Positions 9,989 through 19,140 of a stretch of DNA of 64,000 nt are shown in pieces (position 1 is the stretch's first letter; each line of letters opens with the position of its first letter). The DNA is taken from positions 42,483,249-42,547,248 of the forward strand of contig OY294050.1 in the NCBI GenBank assembly GCA_958510825.1, in the 5' to 3' direction. A model generated the notes under the pieces. It was not told the origin of the DNA. It ran no database searches and was given only the letters and a program-made list of their open reading frames with translations. A program made the position numbers and the translations under genes. This stretch comes from Brachypterus glaber (Eukaryota; Arthropoda; Insecta; Coleoptera; Kateretidae).

Positions 9989-12900
9989 TTATAAATTCTT
10001 TTGAATTTTTGTGATAAATTCAGTTATTATAAGTGCTGTTGTCAGGTTGGCATTATGCAGTAATATCTGAAGGTTGAAAGGTGATACAATTTCAGAAGCT
10101 AGACTGTTCATCATAATATTTCGCTCTACTTCGTAATTGGGACATTCCATCAAAATGTGTTGCACATCTTCTGGGGAGCCACAGGTACATAAAGGAGAAT
10201 CAGCTCTTCTAATTCTGCATAAGTGCGACTTCGTGAGGCAGTGTCCACTTCTAAGTCTGCAAATTGTGGTGACATGTCTTCTACTCATATTAAGGTCTTT
10301 GTACCAGGGAACTTTTTGTAGAATATTGGTGTGACTGTGAAAGAATTTACCTCGTATTTTTATGTCTTCTGTCCATTTATTTTTCCATTTGGATAATTCA
10401 ATTTGTTTGATTTCTGCTTCAAATTCTAGCCATGAAATAGGAGGTTTAACTTGAATAGTTTTTTTGGTGCCAATGGAAGCAAGCAAGTCAGCCTTTTCAT
10501 TACCCTCTATGCCGGTGTGGCTGGGGACCCAGCAAAACTTAATCTGATTACCTTTACTTTCTAATGAGCAGAGAATTATTTTAATTTCCATAATTATTTT
10601 ATCCGTTTTATATGTTCTTACCGGGTTGCATACTCTATATAGAGCCGGTTTGGAATCGACAAAAAATATAATATTTTCCCCCGTACTGTCAGAAATCGCT
10701 CTTAGTGCACAGAGTATAGCATAGGTTTCTGCTGTAGTAATAGTAGCGATAGCTAATCTTTGTGATATTTCCAACTTTTTATGAGGTATATATATACCTA
10801 TGCCCACACGACCCTCCGAAGTTTTTGAAGCATCGGTGAATATTTGCTTAAAGTTATCCCAGTGCTTATTAACATACTCTATAAAAAACTTTTTGTTATG
10901 CTCATTTTTTTTTAAAGGCGATATGTGTAGTCGGCGTTGTTTTATTATAGAATTCAAAGACTGGTCGAACATTGGGAAAATATCTGATTTTGTAATTAGG
11001 TGTTGATAGTTGAGGTAGCTATCCATAGCAGATAAGAGTGGGGGTTTAGATTTGCCTCTCCAATAGGGTAGATTCTGGTTAAAATGACCATACAAGCTAA
11101 TTAAATTAGCTACTAGAACATTATTCTGAATGGAAAATTGTTTTCCTACAAATTTAGCCGCAAGCATGTTTCTTCTGTATACAAGGGGGTGCTCTCCAGT
11201 TTCCGCCATAATGACGTTAACTGGAGTACTACTCAAATAACCTACACAGGTACGTAGAGCATAATTTTGAACTACTTGCAATGAATTTAATTTATCTATA
11301 GGTACTCTAAAATAAAAGATGGACCCATAATCTAAATGAGGCCTAACTAGTGCCTTATAAAGTAGTAGTAGTGTCTGGGGATCTGAACCCCACTTTTTTC
11401 CGCATAAAGATTTGATTAATTTGATTGCTTTCCTAGCTTTATTGCAACATATGTTAATATGTTGGGCCCAGTTTAATTTGCTGTCGAGCGTGGCTCCTAG
11501 ATATTTAAGGTTTGGAACTAGGGGAATTATTGTATTTCCTATTTTAATGTCACCAATAAGTGGCATTCTCTTGGTTTTGCGAAACAAAATAGCTGCACTT
11601 TTGCCTATAGACAGATTTAACCCATGATTAGTCATCCATTCGTTTATTCTATGTAAGTTAGCATTCATAATGTCTACCAAAGACTGAGGGTCTTTGCCGG
11701 TCACCATAACCCCGAAGTCGTCTACAAATTCTATTATTATACACCCCAGTATAGTAGCATATTGAATGGACATAGCATAAATAATGAACATTAGTGGGCT
11801 AAGGGATGATCCCTGCGCTAGGCCTTTTTTAGCGACTTTAGGCCCGATAATGAAACCCGCTTTCTCTTTTTGGACATACACTAACCGACCACTATTTAAT
11901 TTATAAATAAGGAGTGCTAAATCTTTAGGTATATGGTAATCTGATAAATATTGTAACAAAAGTTCTAGATCTACATTGTCATAAGCACCTTCGACATCAA
12001 GTGTTACTAGTAAAGTATATTTTCCCTCAGAAAACCCATTATATACTTTTGAAGTTAAAAAGGCTAATGCATCATTGACTCCTCTACCCTTTCTTGACCC
12101 GAATTGTTTATTATACATCATTTTAGATTTTTCCATCTGAAATTCTACCCTGTTTTTAATTATATTTTCCAATGTTTTTAAAACACATGAAGCCAAAGAT
12201 ATGGGTCTGTACCCTTTAATTGTTTTAGGATCTTTATTTGGCTTCGGTATGGGTATTATTAAATGCTCAAGAAATTCATTTGGTACAGAGTGCTCTCCGC
12301 TTAAGATATTATTAAAAATGTTAAGGAGAGATTTTTTTCCCCCCACTGGTAGATTTTTAAGAATGTTGTAATTTATGCCATCCATACCAGTGGATGTATT
12401 CTTTCTAGCGTTTAAGGCAAAATTAAGTTCATCTAATGTGAATGGTGAAGATTTCTCTTCTAAGAATGAGATATTACTGATATCTGGTGTGACAATATGG
12501 GGACAGATGTGGTCTAAAAAGTTTTCGGCTATAGACTCCAGTGGCCTAGCTGGTGCAGGAGGCAACCGGCTAACAGAAAAAGCTCTAATTTTTTTCCAAA
12601 CGTCTGAGAGGTTTTCAGATGAATTAATTGATGCGCAATAGTTCCTAAAACTGTCACGTTTAGTCTGATTAAGAATTTTTTTGGTTCTTGCGGCAACCGC
12701 TTTAGCCTCTAGGAAATTTTGCATGGAGGAACAGTGTTTTAAATTTGCATAGGCCTTTTTTCTGCTATCGACCGCCTCACTGCATTTACTGGACCACCAT
12801 ACTGTTGGGGGGTTTTTGTAGGTGTTAGTTTTCTTAGGTGGGGTTGCCCTCTCAATAGCATATGTAAGTGTATCATTGAATTCACGATAAGTTAAACAAG

Positions 12901-13666
12901 TGTTGGGTAAATAACTTTGAAAAAAAATACTATATAATTCCCAATCTATGTGTTTAAGGGAGAGGTTATGAAATTTTTTAGGCCTGTATGTGTCATCGCT
13001 TAGGTTAGGTATTGGGTTGATGAGGTTGACCAAGATTGGGTAGTGGTCGCTCAGGGCAGGGTCAGGGATAACTTTAAACTCTGATCTAAGAGCGGTGTTA
13101 TGTGTGGTTATTATGAGGTCAGGGGCACTAACCTGGGGAGGGGGGATTAACCTGGTTCCGGTTCCGTCGTTTATAATTGTCAAATCAAAATCTTTAACAA
13201 TGTCTATAATAATATCGCCATTTTTATTTATTAAAGTAGATCCCCATAGTGCGTTATGAGAATTAAAGTCACCTAGCATAATTATTTCGCCTTGTGATTC
13301 ATTGATAAAAGAGGATATAACTTCATATGAAAGTTTAACATTCGGAGGGTTGTAGACACAATATACATTTAAATTGTTTAATTTTATACCAATAACCTGA
13401 AATCTATCTGGAGAATTTTGTGTGTCAATGTCTATGCTGTTATAAGGTATACTTTTGCGCACTAAGAGAGCTATACCTCCCTTTCCGTCCGCTCTATCCT
13501 CTCTGTAAATGGTAAATCCTGGAATTCTAAAATTAGTCTCGAATTTAAGCCAAGTTTCGTTAAGCGATACTATGTCTGGCTTAAGTTCATGAATAAGCAA
13601 TAGTAAACTGTCTCTATTTCTAGAAACAGTTCTCATATTCCAGTGAATAAATTTTAAATTATACAT
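9989..13666 (-). CDS. LINE ORF2: APE endonuclease, reverse transcriptase, RNase H (1225 aa)
   Basis: The polyprotein copies element RNA into new genomic sites. It starts with an APE-type endonuclease (FIHWNMRTVSRNR, LNETWL near residue 35, GDFNSHNALWGS near 130, SDHYPIL near 207). The RT follows (KGYRPISLASCVLKTLE near 480, LDVEGAYDNVD, AQGSSLSPLMFIIY), with FVDD in place of the usual YADD near 650. An RNase H domain comes next (FTDASK near 940, AETYAIL, FVDSKPAL near 1002, WVPSHTGIEGNEKAD near 1045). The tail has a Cys/His cluster (CRIRRADSPLCTCG...H..EC). It is intact, at a length usual for I-clade ORF2. ATG at 13666 follows the poly-A spacer. Confidence 0.93.
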   Translation of the reverse strand: MYNLKFIHWNMRTVSRNRDSLLLLIHELKPDIVSLNETWLKFETNFRIPGFTIYREDRADGKGGIALLVRKSIPYNSIDIDTQNSPDRFQVIGIKLNNLNVYCVYNPPNVKLSYEVISSFINESQGEIIMLGDFNSHNALWGSTLINKNGDIIIDIVKDFDLTIINDGTGTRLIPPPQVSAPDLIITTHNTALRSEFKVIPDPALSDHYPILVNLINPIPNLSDDTYRPKKFHNLSLKHIDWELYSIFFQSYLPNTCLTYREFNDTLTYAIERATPPKKTNTYKNPPTVWWSSKCSEAVDSRKKAYANLKHCSSMQNFLEAKAVAARTKKILNQTKRDSFRNYCASINSSENLSDVWKKIRAFSVSRLPPAPARPLESIAENFLDHICPHIVTPDISNISFLEEKSSPFTLDELNFALNARKNTSTGMDGINYNILKNLPVGGKKSLLNIFNNILSGEHSVPNEFLEHLIIPIPKPNKDPKTIKGYRPISLASCVLKTLENIIKNRVEFQMEKSKMMYNKQFGSRKGRGVNDALAFLTSKVYNGFSEGKYTLLVTLDVEGAYDNVDLELLLQYLSDYHIPKDLALLIYKLNSGRLVYVQKEKAGFIIGPKVAKKGLAQGSSLSPLMFIIYAMSIQYATILGCIIIEFVDDFGVMVTGKDPQSLVDIMNANLHRINEWMTNHGLNLSIGKSAAILFRKTKRMPLIGDIKIGNTIIPLVPNLKYLGATLDSKLNWAQHINICCNKARKAIKLIKSLCGKKWGSDPQTLLLLYKALVRPHLDYGSIFYFRVPIDKLNSLQVVQNYALRTCVGYLSSTPVNVIMAETGEHPLVYRRNMLAAKFVGKQFSIQNNVLVANLISLYGHFNQNLPYWRGKSKPPLLSAMDSYLNYQHLITKSDIFPMFDQSLNSIIKQRRLHISPLKKNEHNKKFFIEYVNKHWDNFKQIFTDASKTSEGRVGIGIYIPHKKLEISQRLAIATITTAETYAILCALRAISDSTGENIIFFVDSKPALYRVCNPVRTYKTDKIIMEIKIILCSLESKGNQIKFCWVPSHTGIEGNEKADLLASIGTKKTIQVKPPISWLEFEAEIKQIELSKWKNKWTEDIKIRGKFFHSHTNILQKVPWYKDLNMSRRHVTTICRLRSGHCLTKSHLCRIRRADSPLCTCGSPEDVQHILMECPNYEVERNIMMNSLASEIVSPFNLQILLHNANLTTALIITEFITKIQKNL

Positions 13667-13679
13667 TTTAAATTATTAT

Positions 13680-13681
<2 letters not shown>

Positions 13682-13725
<44 letters not shown>
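13682..13725. repeat. T44/A44 homopolymer between LINE ORFs
   Basis: An uninterrupted run of about 44 T on + (A on the element's coding strand) fills most of the 76 bases between the ORF1 stop (13743) and the ORF2 start (13666). Exact length may be affected by sequencing. Confidence 0.85.
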
Positions 13726-13726
<1 letters not shown>

Positions 13727-13742
13727 GATTGAGCGGGTGGAA

Positions 13743-15581
13743 TTAATCACTTACAGACGATTCACGGGAGATAGTGTCCCTCCCATATATCGTCTTTATA
13801 AACATCTTAACTTCCGCCAACATATCAGTCAGAGAGATCTCTGACAGATCTACATCTCTAGTAAGAACATCTCTTAATTTAAAAAACTTTTCTTCAGTTA
13901 TTATTTTAGGTGTGTTTACAAAGCCTGCGACACTTTGCAAATCAGTAACCTTGTGCCGGATCCCCATGGGCTGTGATCCGCTAGGGTGAGACAGAGGGCG
14001 ACCACCAATTCTTGGTGATTCAGAAATTATCAAATCCCTATGTTGTGACCTATTATATGCTGGTGATGGTGGACTATGTACCCTTTTCTTTTTTGGTGGC
14101 TGTGATGCTGCATGCCTATAATCTCTTCTATTTTGTTGAAATGGGTCCTGGCTAGCACTGTAGGTTTGACTTCTAGGCAATTTAGGATACTCAGTTTCTG
14201 AGTTTATGCTAAACTTAGGCTTCTGTTTAGGAAATACTTCTAGTGCATCATGAAAAGATACTCTTTTTTCCGCCATATATTCATTTATTCTTTTTTGTCT
14301 ATCATATTCAGTGCAACCTTTATATGTGGCCTTGTGATGACCTTTACAATAATAACAAACTGGATCTTCGAGGGGGCATTTTTCAGCTTCATGTTGGGTT
14401 GACCCACAAGCTTTACACTTCATCTTTGATCTGCAGAATTTTTTGGTGTGTCCATATAAAAGACAATTGTGGCACTGTACAACTGGGCTAATATATCTGT
14501 AAACTTGTACGGGATAATCATTGTATGTTATTTCTCTTGGCAAGGTTATTCCCTCAAATGTGATAACGATGGTTGTAGAATCCACATAACTTGCATTTTT
14601 TTTTTCATCTATGATTTTCCTCTTTAGCCTTCTTACATCTAAAATACTTTTTTCCGAATAGCATTCATTAGGATCTTTAAGTTCTTCAATATTTGTTTTT
14701 AGCGGATATCCTTTAATAACACCTTTGATTGTGACCATATTAATGGGGATAAAAGCTGAGAGGCCTTTAGGGGCCAGGTCTTGTCTTTCTAGCAAAGTGT
14801 TGGCCTGTTTGTAATCATCGAACATCAGTCCCACTTTCTTTGGTCCTTTTCTTGTAACCGTGTATGTACCTTGTATATTTAATTCTTGTTTAACAAGTTT
14901 CGCTATTTGCATGGGGTGCAGACTATTTCTTTGGGATTCTAGAATGATTGTAAATGGTTTTTCATCTGTGGACTTGTATTTATAGCTATGTTGGTTTCTG
15001 GAATTTCCAGAACTATGTAAATCCTGAGAATTACCAGTGTTTTCCCTGTATTCACTTTCAAATGTTTCTTTATCATTTTCCTTATTCAGGTTTAGCATTT
15101 CATTGACTATGTGGCTATCTGTTATAGTTGTTATATTTGGTACGATATTGTTTTGTTTATCATTGCTGTCTATACTATCGCTAGATACTTCCATTTGGCT
15201 ATCAGTGTCTGTAACATCAGTGCCTACTTCGAAATTTAATGTAAGTTCTTTTGTAGTTTTGGCTCGTGCTTTAGGTTTTTGGAAAAGTAACACTTTTAAT
15301 TCTTCATCTTTTTGTATTTCTGTACTTAGTTCTGCATATATGTCTGCTAAAGTAGTAATGGCTTTCTTAGAATTTGATTTTTTTGCTTGCGCTAGCCTGT
15401 AGGTGATATCTTTGTATGCATTAGTAAGTTGGGTTGGAGGTACCTTTTTAGCTTCTTTGATTAGTTGAAGAACGATTTTAGTGGCCTGATTTACCAGAAC
15501 TGGTTTTGTAGTTGTATTCTTGGCGTCTGGAGCATTCGGGGGGGTCGGGCCCCCCCCATCCGAATTAATCATACGTAGCAA
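13743..15581 (-). CDS. LINE ORF1 Gag-like protein with CCHC knuckles (612 aa)
   Basis: This nucleic-acid-binding protein packages the LINE RNA. Acidic and polar N-terminal sequence is followed by an RRM/PRE_C2HC-like central region (FTIILESQRNSLHPMQIAKL, GVIKGYPLKTNIEELKD). Three zinc knuckles follow near residues 370-420 (CHNCLLYGHTKKFC, CKACGSTQHEAEKC, CYYCKGHHKATYKGC). The tail is basic and Pro-rich (QPPKKKRVHSPPSP). It ends 76 bases before ORF2, which is likely reached by reinitiation or restart, as in other two-ORF LINEs. The frame is intact. Confidence 0.9.
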   Translation of the reverse strand: MLRMINSDGGGPTPPNAPDAKNTTTKPVLVNQATKIVLQLIKEAKKVPPTQLTNAYKDITYRLAQAKKSNSKKAITTLADIYAELSTEIQKDEELKVLLFQKPKARAKTTKELTLNFEVGTDVTDTDSQMEVSSDSIDSNDKQNNIVPNITTITDSHIVNEMLNLNKENDKETFESEYRENTGNSQDLHSSGNSRNQHSYKYKSTDEKPFTIILESQRNSLHPMQIAKLVKQELNIQGTYTVTRKGPKKVGLMFDDYKQANTLLERQDLAPKGLSAFIPINMVTIKGVIKGYPLKTNIEELKDPNECYSEKSILDVRRLKRKIIDEKKNASYVDSTTIVITFEGITLPREITYNDYPVQVYRYISPVVQCHNCLLYGHTKKFCRSKMKCKACGSTQHEAEKCPLEDPVCYYCKGHHKATYKGCTEYDRQKRINEYMAEKRVSFHDALEVFPKQKPKFSINSETEYPKLPRSQTYSASQDPFQQNRRDYRHAASQPPKKKRVHSPPSPAYNRSQHRDLIISESPRIGGRPLSHPSGSQPMGIRHKVTDLQSVAGFVNTPKIITEEKFFKLRDVLTRDVDLSEISLTDMLAEVKMFIKTIYGRDTISRESSVSD

Positions 15582-16062
15582 GGGTTATAGGTTATGTGAA
15601 AAAAGCGTGATAAAGAAAAAGCAATAAGCAGTGGAAAATCGGAATAATAAGAAAGAATGTTCTAAATTAGTTCGACTTACCGCTAGAAATATGTTGAAAA
15701 CTTAATATTTAAAAGTCTGAATCAGAAAATTTTGCAATTTATACAGCTCTCACTACACGTCGTTCGCCCGCGAACCGAGCCAGTCTATCTTCAAAATTGT
15801 TATTCTTCTCATTTAATTGTTTTCTCACAATCATATGATGGAGTTAGACACTTAGCGACTTAAAATATTTACATTTTTGCATTTTTTGAGGCTGATATTG
15901 GTTTAATGCAACTTTTTTTTTTGAAGTATGTTGGTAATCAGATAATGAAGCAAATTTGATAAAAATCTCATTTTTGAAAAATTGCGTTTTTTGTGGGTCC
16001 AACTGTATGTGTAGAAATCGTGTATAAATAAAATAGTTAAATCAAAATAACATCTAATTTAC

Positions 16063-16312
16063 CTTGCTTAGAATCAAATTCCAACTTTTCATATTCAATT
16101 TTGATTTGATGATTGATTTCCAAATGTTTGTTTAAACCATTGTACACAGTAAAATTTTCATTGCATTCTTCAACTGGACATAAAATTCTAGATTTCAATT
16201 TATTATGAAATTTGTCACTGTTTAGTAAATGTCTGCTTAAATTATACTTTGAAGTAAAACTATAGTTACACGAATCACATATAAACTGCTTTTTTGAAGC
16301 CATTTTTGACAT
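16063..16312 (-). CDS. MULE transposase-domain protein, exon 1 (two C2H2 fingers)
   Basis: ATG at 16312 opens MSKMASKKQFICDSCNYSF..., and the exon has two C2H2-type fingers: CDSC...LSRHLLNSDKFH and CPVEEC...LNKHLEINH. It ends KLEFDSKQ at a good donor (CAAG|GTAAAT, last base 16063). The phase-1 end joins the exon at 2819 to give DSKQ-GFLEWK, the usual order in animal MULE/SWIM proteins: fingers, then F-x-S..FL-x-WK. This assigns a 13.2-kb intron (2820-16062). The link is inferred from phase and family order; a separate truncated copy is the alternative. Confidence 0.7.
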
Positions 16313-16385
16313 CGGTCAAAACCCCAGAACACCCTGTCAAAACTCAAATAAGCAGCAAACTGCTCGCAAAGAAAAAAAAGTACAA

Positions 16386-16740
16386 ACTTCTTCTTCTTCT
16401 TCCTAATTATTGGCGTCGGCTCCTTGAGCCATATCCAACGAACTAATAACTCTTCTCTCTAGAATAGGCAAAAACGTACCCAAAATATACATTTGTCTGT
16501 CTTTTTCGCACATCTTTGTTCTAACAGAGACAACAATACCAGTTACTGGTAACTGTTATTGTTCAGGCCTGAATATACCTACTATTTGTTTACAAACAAA
16601 CCGAGATGTTGGCGATACTTTATATTAACGGTATGCGTATTCTAGAGAGAAGAGTTATTAGTTCGTTGGCCATATCCGCCAGTAGTAAGTCTTTATTTCT
16701 GGTCCGGGGTTTTTTTTTCTCGTTGATCACGCTTATATGG
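16386..16740 (-). mobile_element. Probable 3' end of a GAA-tailed LINE or SINE, split by a MITE
   Basis: TTCTTCTTCTTCTTCCTAATTATTGGCG at 16388 onwards resembles the 3' end of the I-like LINE (9746: TTC repeats, then CTAATTTTTTGGCG). The sequence resumes at 16676 after a MITE insertion, to about 16740 where homology is no longer obvious. It may be a severely truncated LINE or a SINE sharing the LINE tail. No ORF. Confidence 0.5.
16435..16669. mobile_element. Short MITE with ~31-bp terminal repeats
   Basis: CCAACGAACTAATAACTCTT at 16435 continues to 16465 and is inverted exactly at 16639-16669. CCATAT flanks both sides (16429-16434 and 16670-16675). The centre holds small palindromes (CAGTTACTGGTAACTG). 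Non-coding, 235 bases. Confidence 0.8.
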
Positions 16741-16816
16741 GTTTAAATCGTACAAATTTTTGTAAAATTCTTCAAAGGGATATTACATAACCTAAAAATC
16801 ATTTTTGGCATAGGTC

Positions 16817-17210
16817 TCTCTCTCTCTCTCTCTTTATTCTTGGCCTTTCCCTTCCGGATAATTAGCCAGGGTTTCTCTTTTTTTTGTGACCATCCAGTGC
16901 GCAAGACTAGTCGCATATGTTGGCATAGGTCAAAACAAACAAACCAGTGCACATGCGCTAGATTCTTCTCATTACTGCGGTGAGTGAATCGTGAAGAGCG
17001 CCTATGTGCAGCTCTTTATGCAGCGTTTTGATAAACTAAGATAAATAAGATAAATTTATTTAAGGATCTCGAGAATTTTCATTTTATATAGATCTATCCA
17101 ATAATACATACATTAAATAATATTAAAAAATAATTAGATGTATACATAAAAATATATACACACATATATATATACATAAATATAAATTATGCGCATGCGC
17201 TGACCGTATT
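16817..17210. repeat. Simple repeats upstream of OstGamma
   Basis: A TC dinucleotide tract (about 16816-16834) and a TA/CA-rich tract (about 17128-17195, ending ATGCGCATGCGC) lie between the divergent MULE exon 1 and OstGamma. No clear TATA box or initiator can be assigned. Confidence 0.5.
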
Positions 17211-17470
17211 TCAATATGTTATTTTAAATAAAAAACATTTTTTTACAAAAAAAAAACACCAAACAGACGCTAAACCAACGTTAACGTAAACCAAGGCACC
17301 CTCATTAAAAAAAAAGTCCAAACCAAGAAAAAACCAAAACAAACTCCTGCACAGAGAGCTGCATTTAGACGCTTGTGAGTGAATCGTGTATCAGGTTTGT
17401 TGTTGGCAAGCCTGAAGTTTGACACGTTTACTTTTTTTGTAAATGTACCGGCAGTAATTTTCTGTCCAAA

Positions 17471-17554
17471 ATGAATTACAAATCGTTAATATTGGGTTTA
17501 ATTTTAATAATATCGGTAGTGGTATGCAATGTACATGCTCAGGCAAAAAGACAG
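17471..17554 (+). CDS. OstGamma: OstGamma (TUSC3/MagT1/Ost3) exon 1, signal peptide
   Basis: ATG at 17471 opens a 28-residue exon, MNYKSLILGLILIISVVVCN..., a typical hydrophobic signal peptide with a likely cleavage near HAQA. The exon ends ACAG|GTAATT in phase 0; intron 1 is only 53 bases. Five exons (17471-17554, 17608-17898, 24630-24770, 26444-26735, 36850-37031) give 329 residues, the normal size for the OST3/OST6-type subunit of ER oligosaccharyltransferase. The protein helps N-glycosylate sites in cysteine-rich nascent proteins; vertebrate members are also linked to magnesium transport. Confidence 0.92.
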
Positions 17555-17607
17555 GTAATTATTGTACAGATACTTTTAAGGTTATGTTTTCATAAAAATT
17601 ATTTTAG

Positions 17608-17898
17608 GGCCATTCTCTCTCTGAAAGGGTGCAGCAGTTGATGGATATGACCAATAAAAGGCCCCTATTGAAGCTAAATGCTAACAAGTTTCGTGAATTT
17701 GTTAAAACTGCTCCCAGAAATTACTCGTTTATAATCATGTTCACTGCGATGGCCCCACAAAGGCAATGCGTAGTTTGCAGGCACGCATCAGAAGAATTCA
17801 CTGCTGTGGCTAACTCATTTAGATATTCTCCTGCTCATTCCAATAAATTGTTCTTTGGTGTTGTCGACTTTGATGAAGGTTCCGATATATTTCAAATG
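17608..17898 (+). CDS. OstGamma: OstGamma exon 2, lumenal thioredoxin-like domain
   Basis: Ninety-seven codons in phase 0 hold the N-terminal half of the thioredoxin fold: [36 protein letters not shown]. The redox-active CVVC motif follows, at about residues 82-85 of the assembled protein, then [16 protein letters not shown]. In this family the CxxC forms transient mixed disulfides with substrate polypeptides in the ER lumen. The acceptor is ATTTTAG|GGC and the donor ATG|GTAAGT. Intron 2 (6.7 kb) carries three LINE fragments and a TIR element. Confidence 0.93.
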
Positions 17899-18241
17899 GT
17901 AAGTTCTTATTGTTAATTAAATGGAGAGGGTTGGTTGACACTGACTTTAGGAGTCTTTACTGAATTTTCTAGTTTTGTTTTAAAACAGTTACTAATTTAT
18001 CAGAAATAATGTCTTGAACGTGAAGTTTGCTAATATTTGCAGGTAATATATTCTAGACTCAAGGCAGTAGAGAAGATTTAGTGGTAGGGATAGAATAGCA
18101 ACTTTTTTTAGTATAAGTTACAACTTTTTTCCCTCAAATAAAAGTTGCACACTAAAAAATAAAATGTTCCCACTTCTGCTAAAATTTTCCCTCAAAAAAA
18201 AGTTGATGACAAAAAAAAAAATGTTTCCAGTAGTGCTAAAA

Positions 18242-19121
18242 AAGGCATCCAAAGCTCTGGGGCAGGACTCTTCGTGGAGGACCTGGACTTGCAAAAGAGT
18301 TTTCCACTTGGACGCTTTTCCACTGTCTTCCAAGCTGAGGTCTATGCCATACAGGAAGCGGCAAATTGCAGGGAAATAAGGCAGCACCGGGGGCACGATA
18401 TATACATCTGCTCGGACAGTCAAGCCGCTCTAAAGGCATTGTGCAATCCCAGCACTAGGTCACTCCTAGTCAGGGAGTGTGCAGAAGCCTTGGAAGAGCT
18501 AGCAAGGACCAAAAACGTTCAACTGGTATGGGTACCGGGTCATAGTGGAATTCCCGGAAACGAGAAGGCAGATGAACTTGCAAGACTCGGATCAGGGATG
18601 GCCTGCATGGGGCCGGAACCTATATTGGGTGTTACAAGGAAGCAGGTAAAGACCGCTCTCGATGAGTGGGCTTATACCAAGCTAAAGGAGCAATGGAGAG
18701 CGGTTGCCGGCAAGCTAGGGACTTCCTGGCTGGCCCAAGCAAATCAAAGACCAACTGGTTGCTGGAAAAAGGAAGAACTGCACTCAGACAACTTGTAGGG
18801 GTCCTCACGGGCCACTGCAGGCTAAGGAAGCACCTGGCAACAATGCGGATTCTAGAGTCCGCTATGCCCAGAGTGCGAAGAGGATGAAACATCCTCTCAT
18901 TACTTAGCCGAGTGTGTCAGATACGACAGGATCAGGTTGCAAGTCTTTGAAACTCAATGACTCAACCAAGAGTAACTAAGAGATCTCCCCTGGGCCAATA
19001 TCCTGACCTTTATTGAAAGGACGGGCAGGTTCAAGGAGGACTCAAATTAGTAAATGGCTGGGATTGCCGGGGGTGACAAAAAGGGCCAGAAATGGCCTAG
19101 TTGTCCGGCTTTGGCCAATAC
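18242..19121 (+). pseudogene. LINE 3' fragment with RNase H domain
   Basis: This fragment encodes FQAEVYAIQEA, CSDSQAALKAL and WVPGHSGIPGNEKADELARLG of an RNase H domain. The tail region that follows is frameshifted, readable in another frame as GVLTGHCRLRKHL. The insertion is framed by an 11-bp duplication, TAGTGCTAAAA (18231-18241 and 19122-19132). The higher G+C than its surroundings marks it as an immigrant sequence. It is not related closely to the I-like LINE at 9746. Dead and 5'-truncated. Confidence 0.85.
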
Positions 19122-19140
19122 TAGTGCTAAAATTACAACT

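Larger units (their letters stand above)
9746..15805 (-). mobile_element. Full-length I-like LINE, 6.06 kb
   Basis: A complete non-LTR retrotransposon bounded by the 13-bp duplication TTCTCATTTAATT (9733-9745 and 15806-15818). On the minus strand the order is a 5' leader of about 220 bases (15805-15582), ORF1 (15581-13743), a 76-base spacer with a run of about 44 A, ORF2 (13666-9989), and a 3' UTR ending in a GAA tail (9746-9767). The APE endonuclease, RT and RNase H order in ORF2 fits the I group. Both ORFs are open, so it may be recently active. It sits in a MITE within a MULE-gene intron. Confidence 0.92.
7969..15983. mobile_element. MITE (ATATCGTC family) copy 1, split by two LINEs
   Basis: 7969-8180, 9506-9745 and 15806-15983 together match the intact copy at 35426-36095 almost base for base. 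The interruptions are a truncated LINE (8181-9505) and a full-length I-like LINE (9746-15805). The right terminal repeat is missing here: homology stops after TTTTTGAAAAATT near 15983. The paralogue at 35426 acts as an empty site for both insertions. Confidence 0.85.

Noticed and set aside
18118..18892. Several overlapping minus-strand ORFs
   Set aside because: Shadows of the RNase H LINE fragment on the plus strand.
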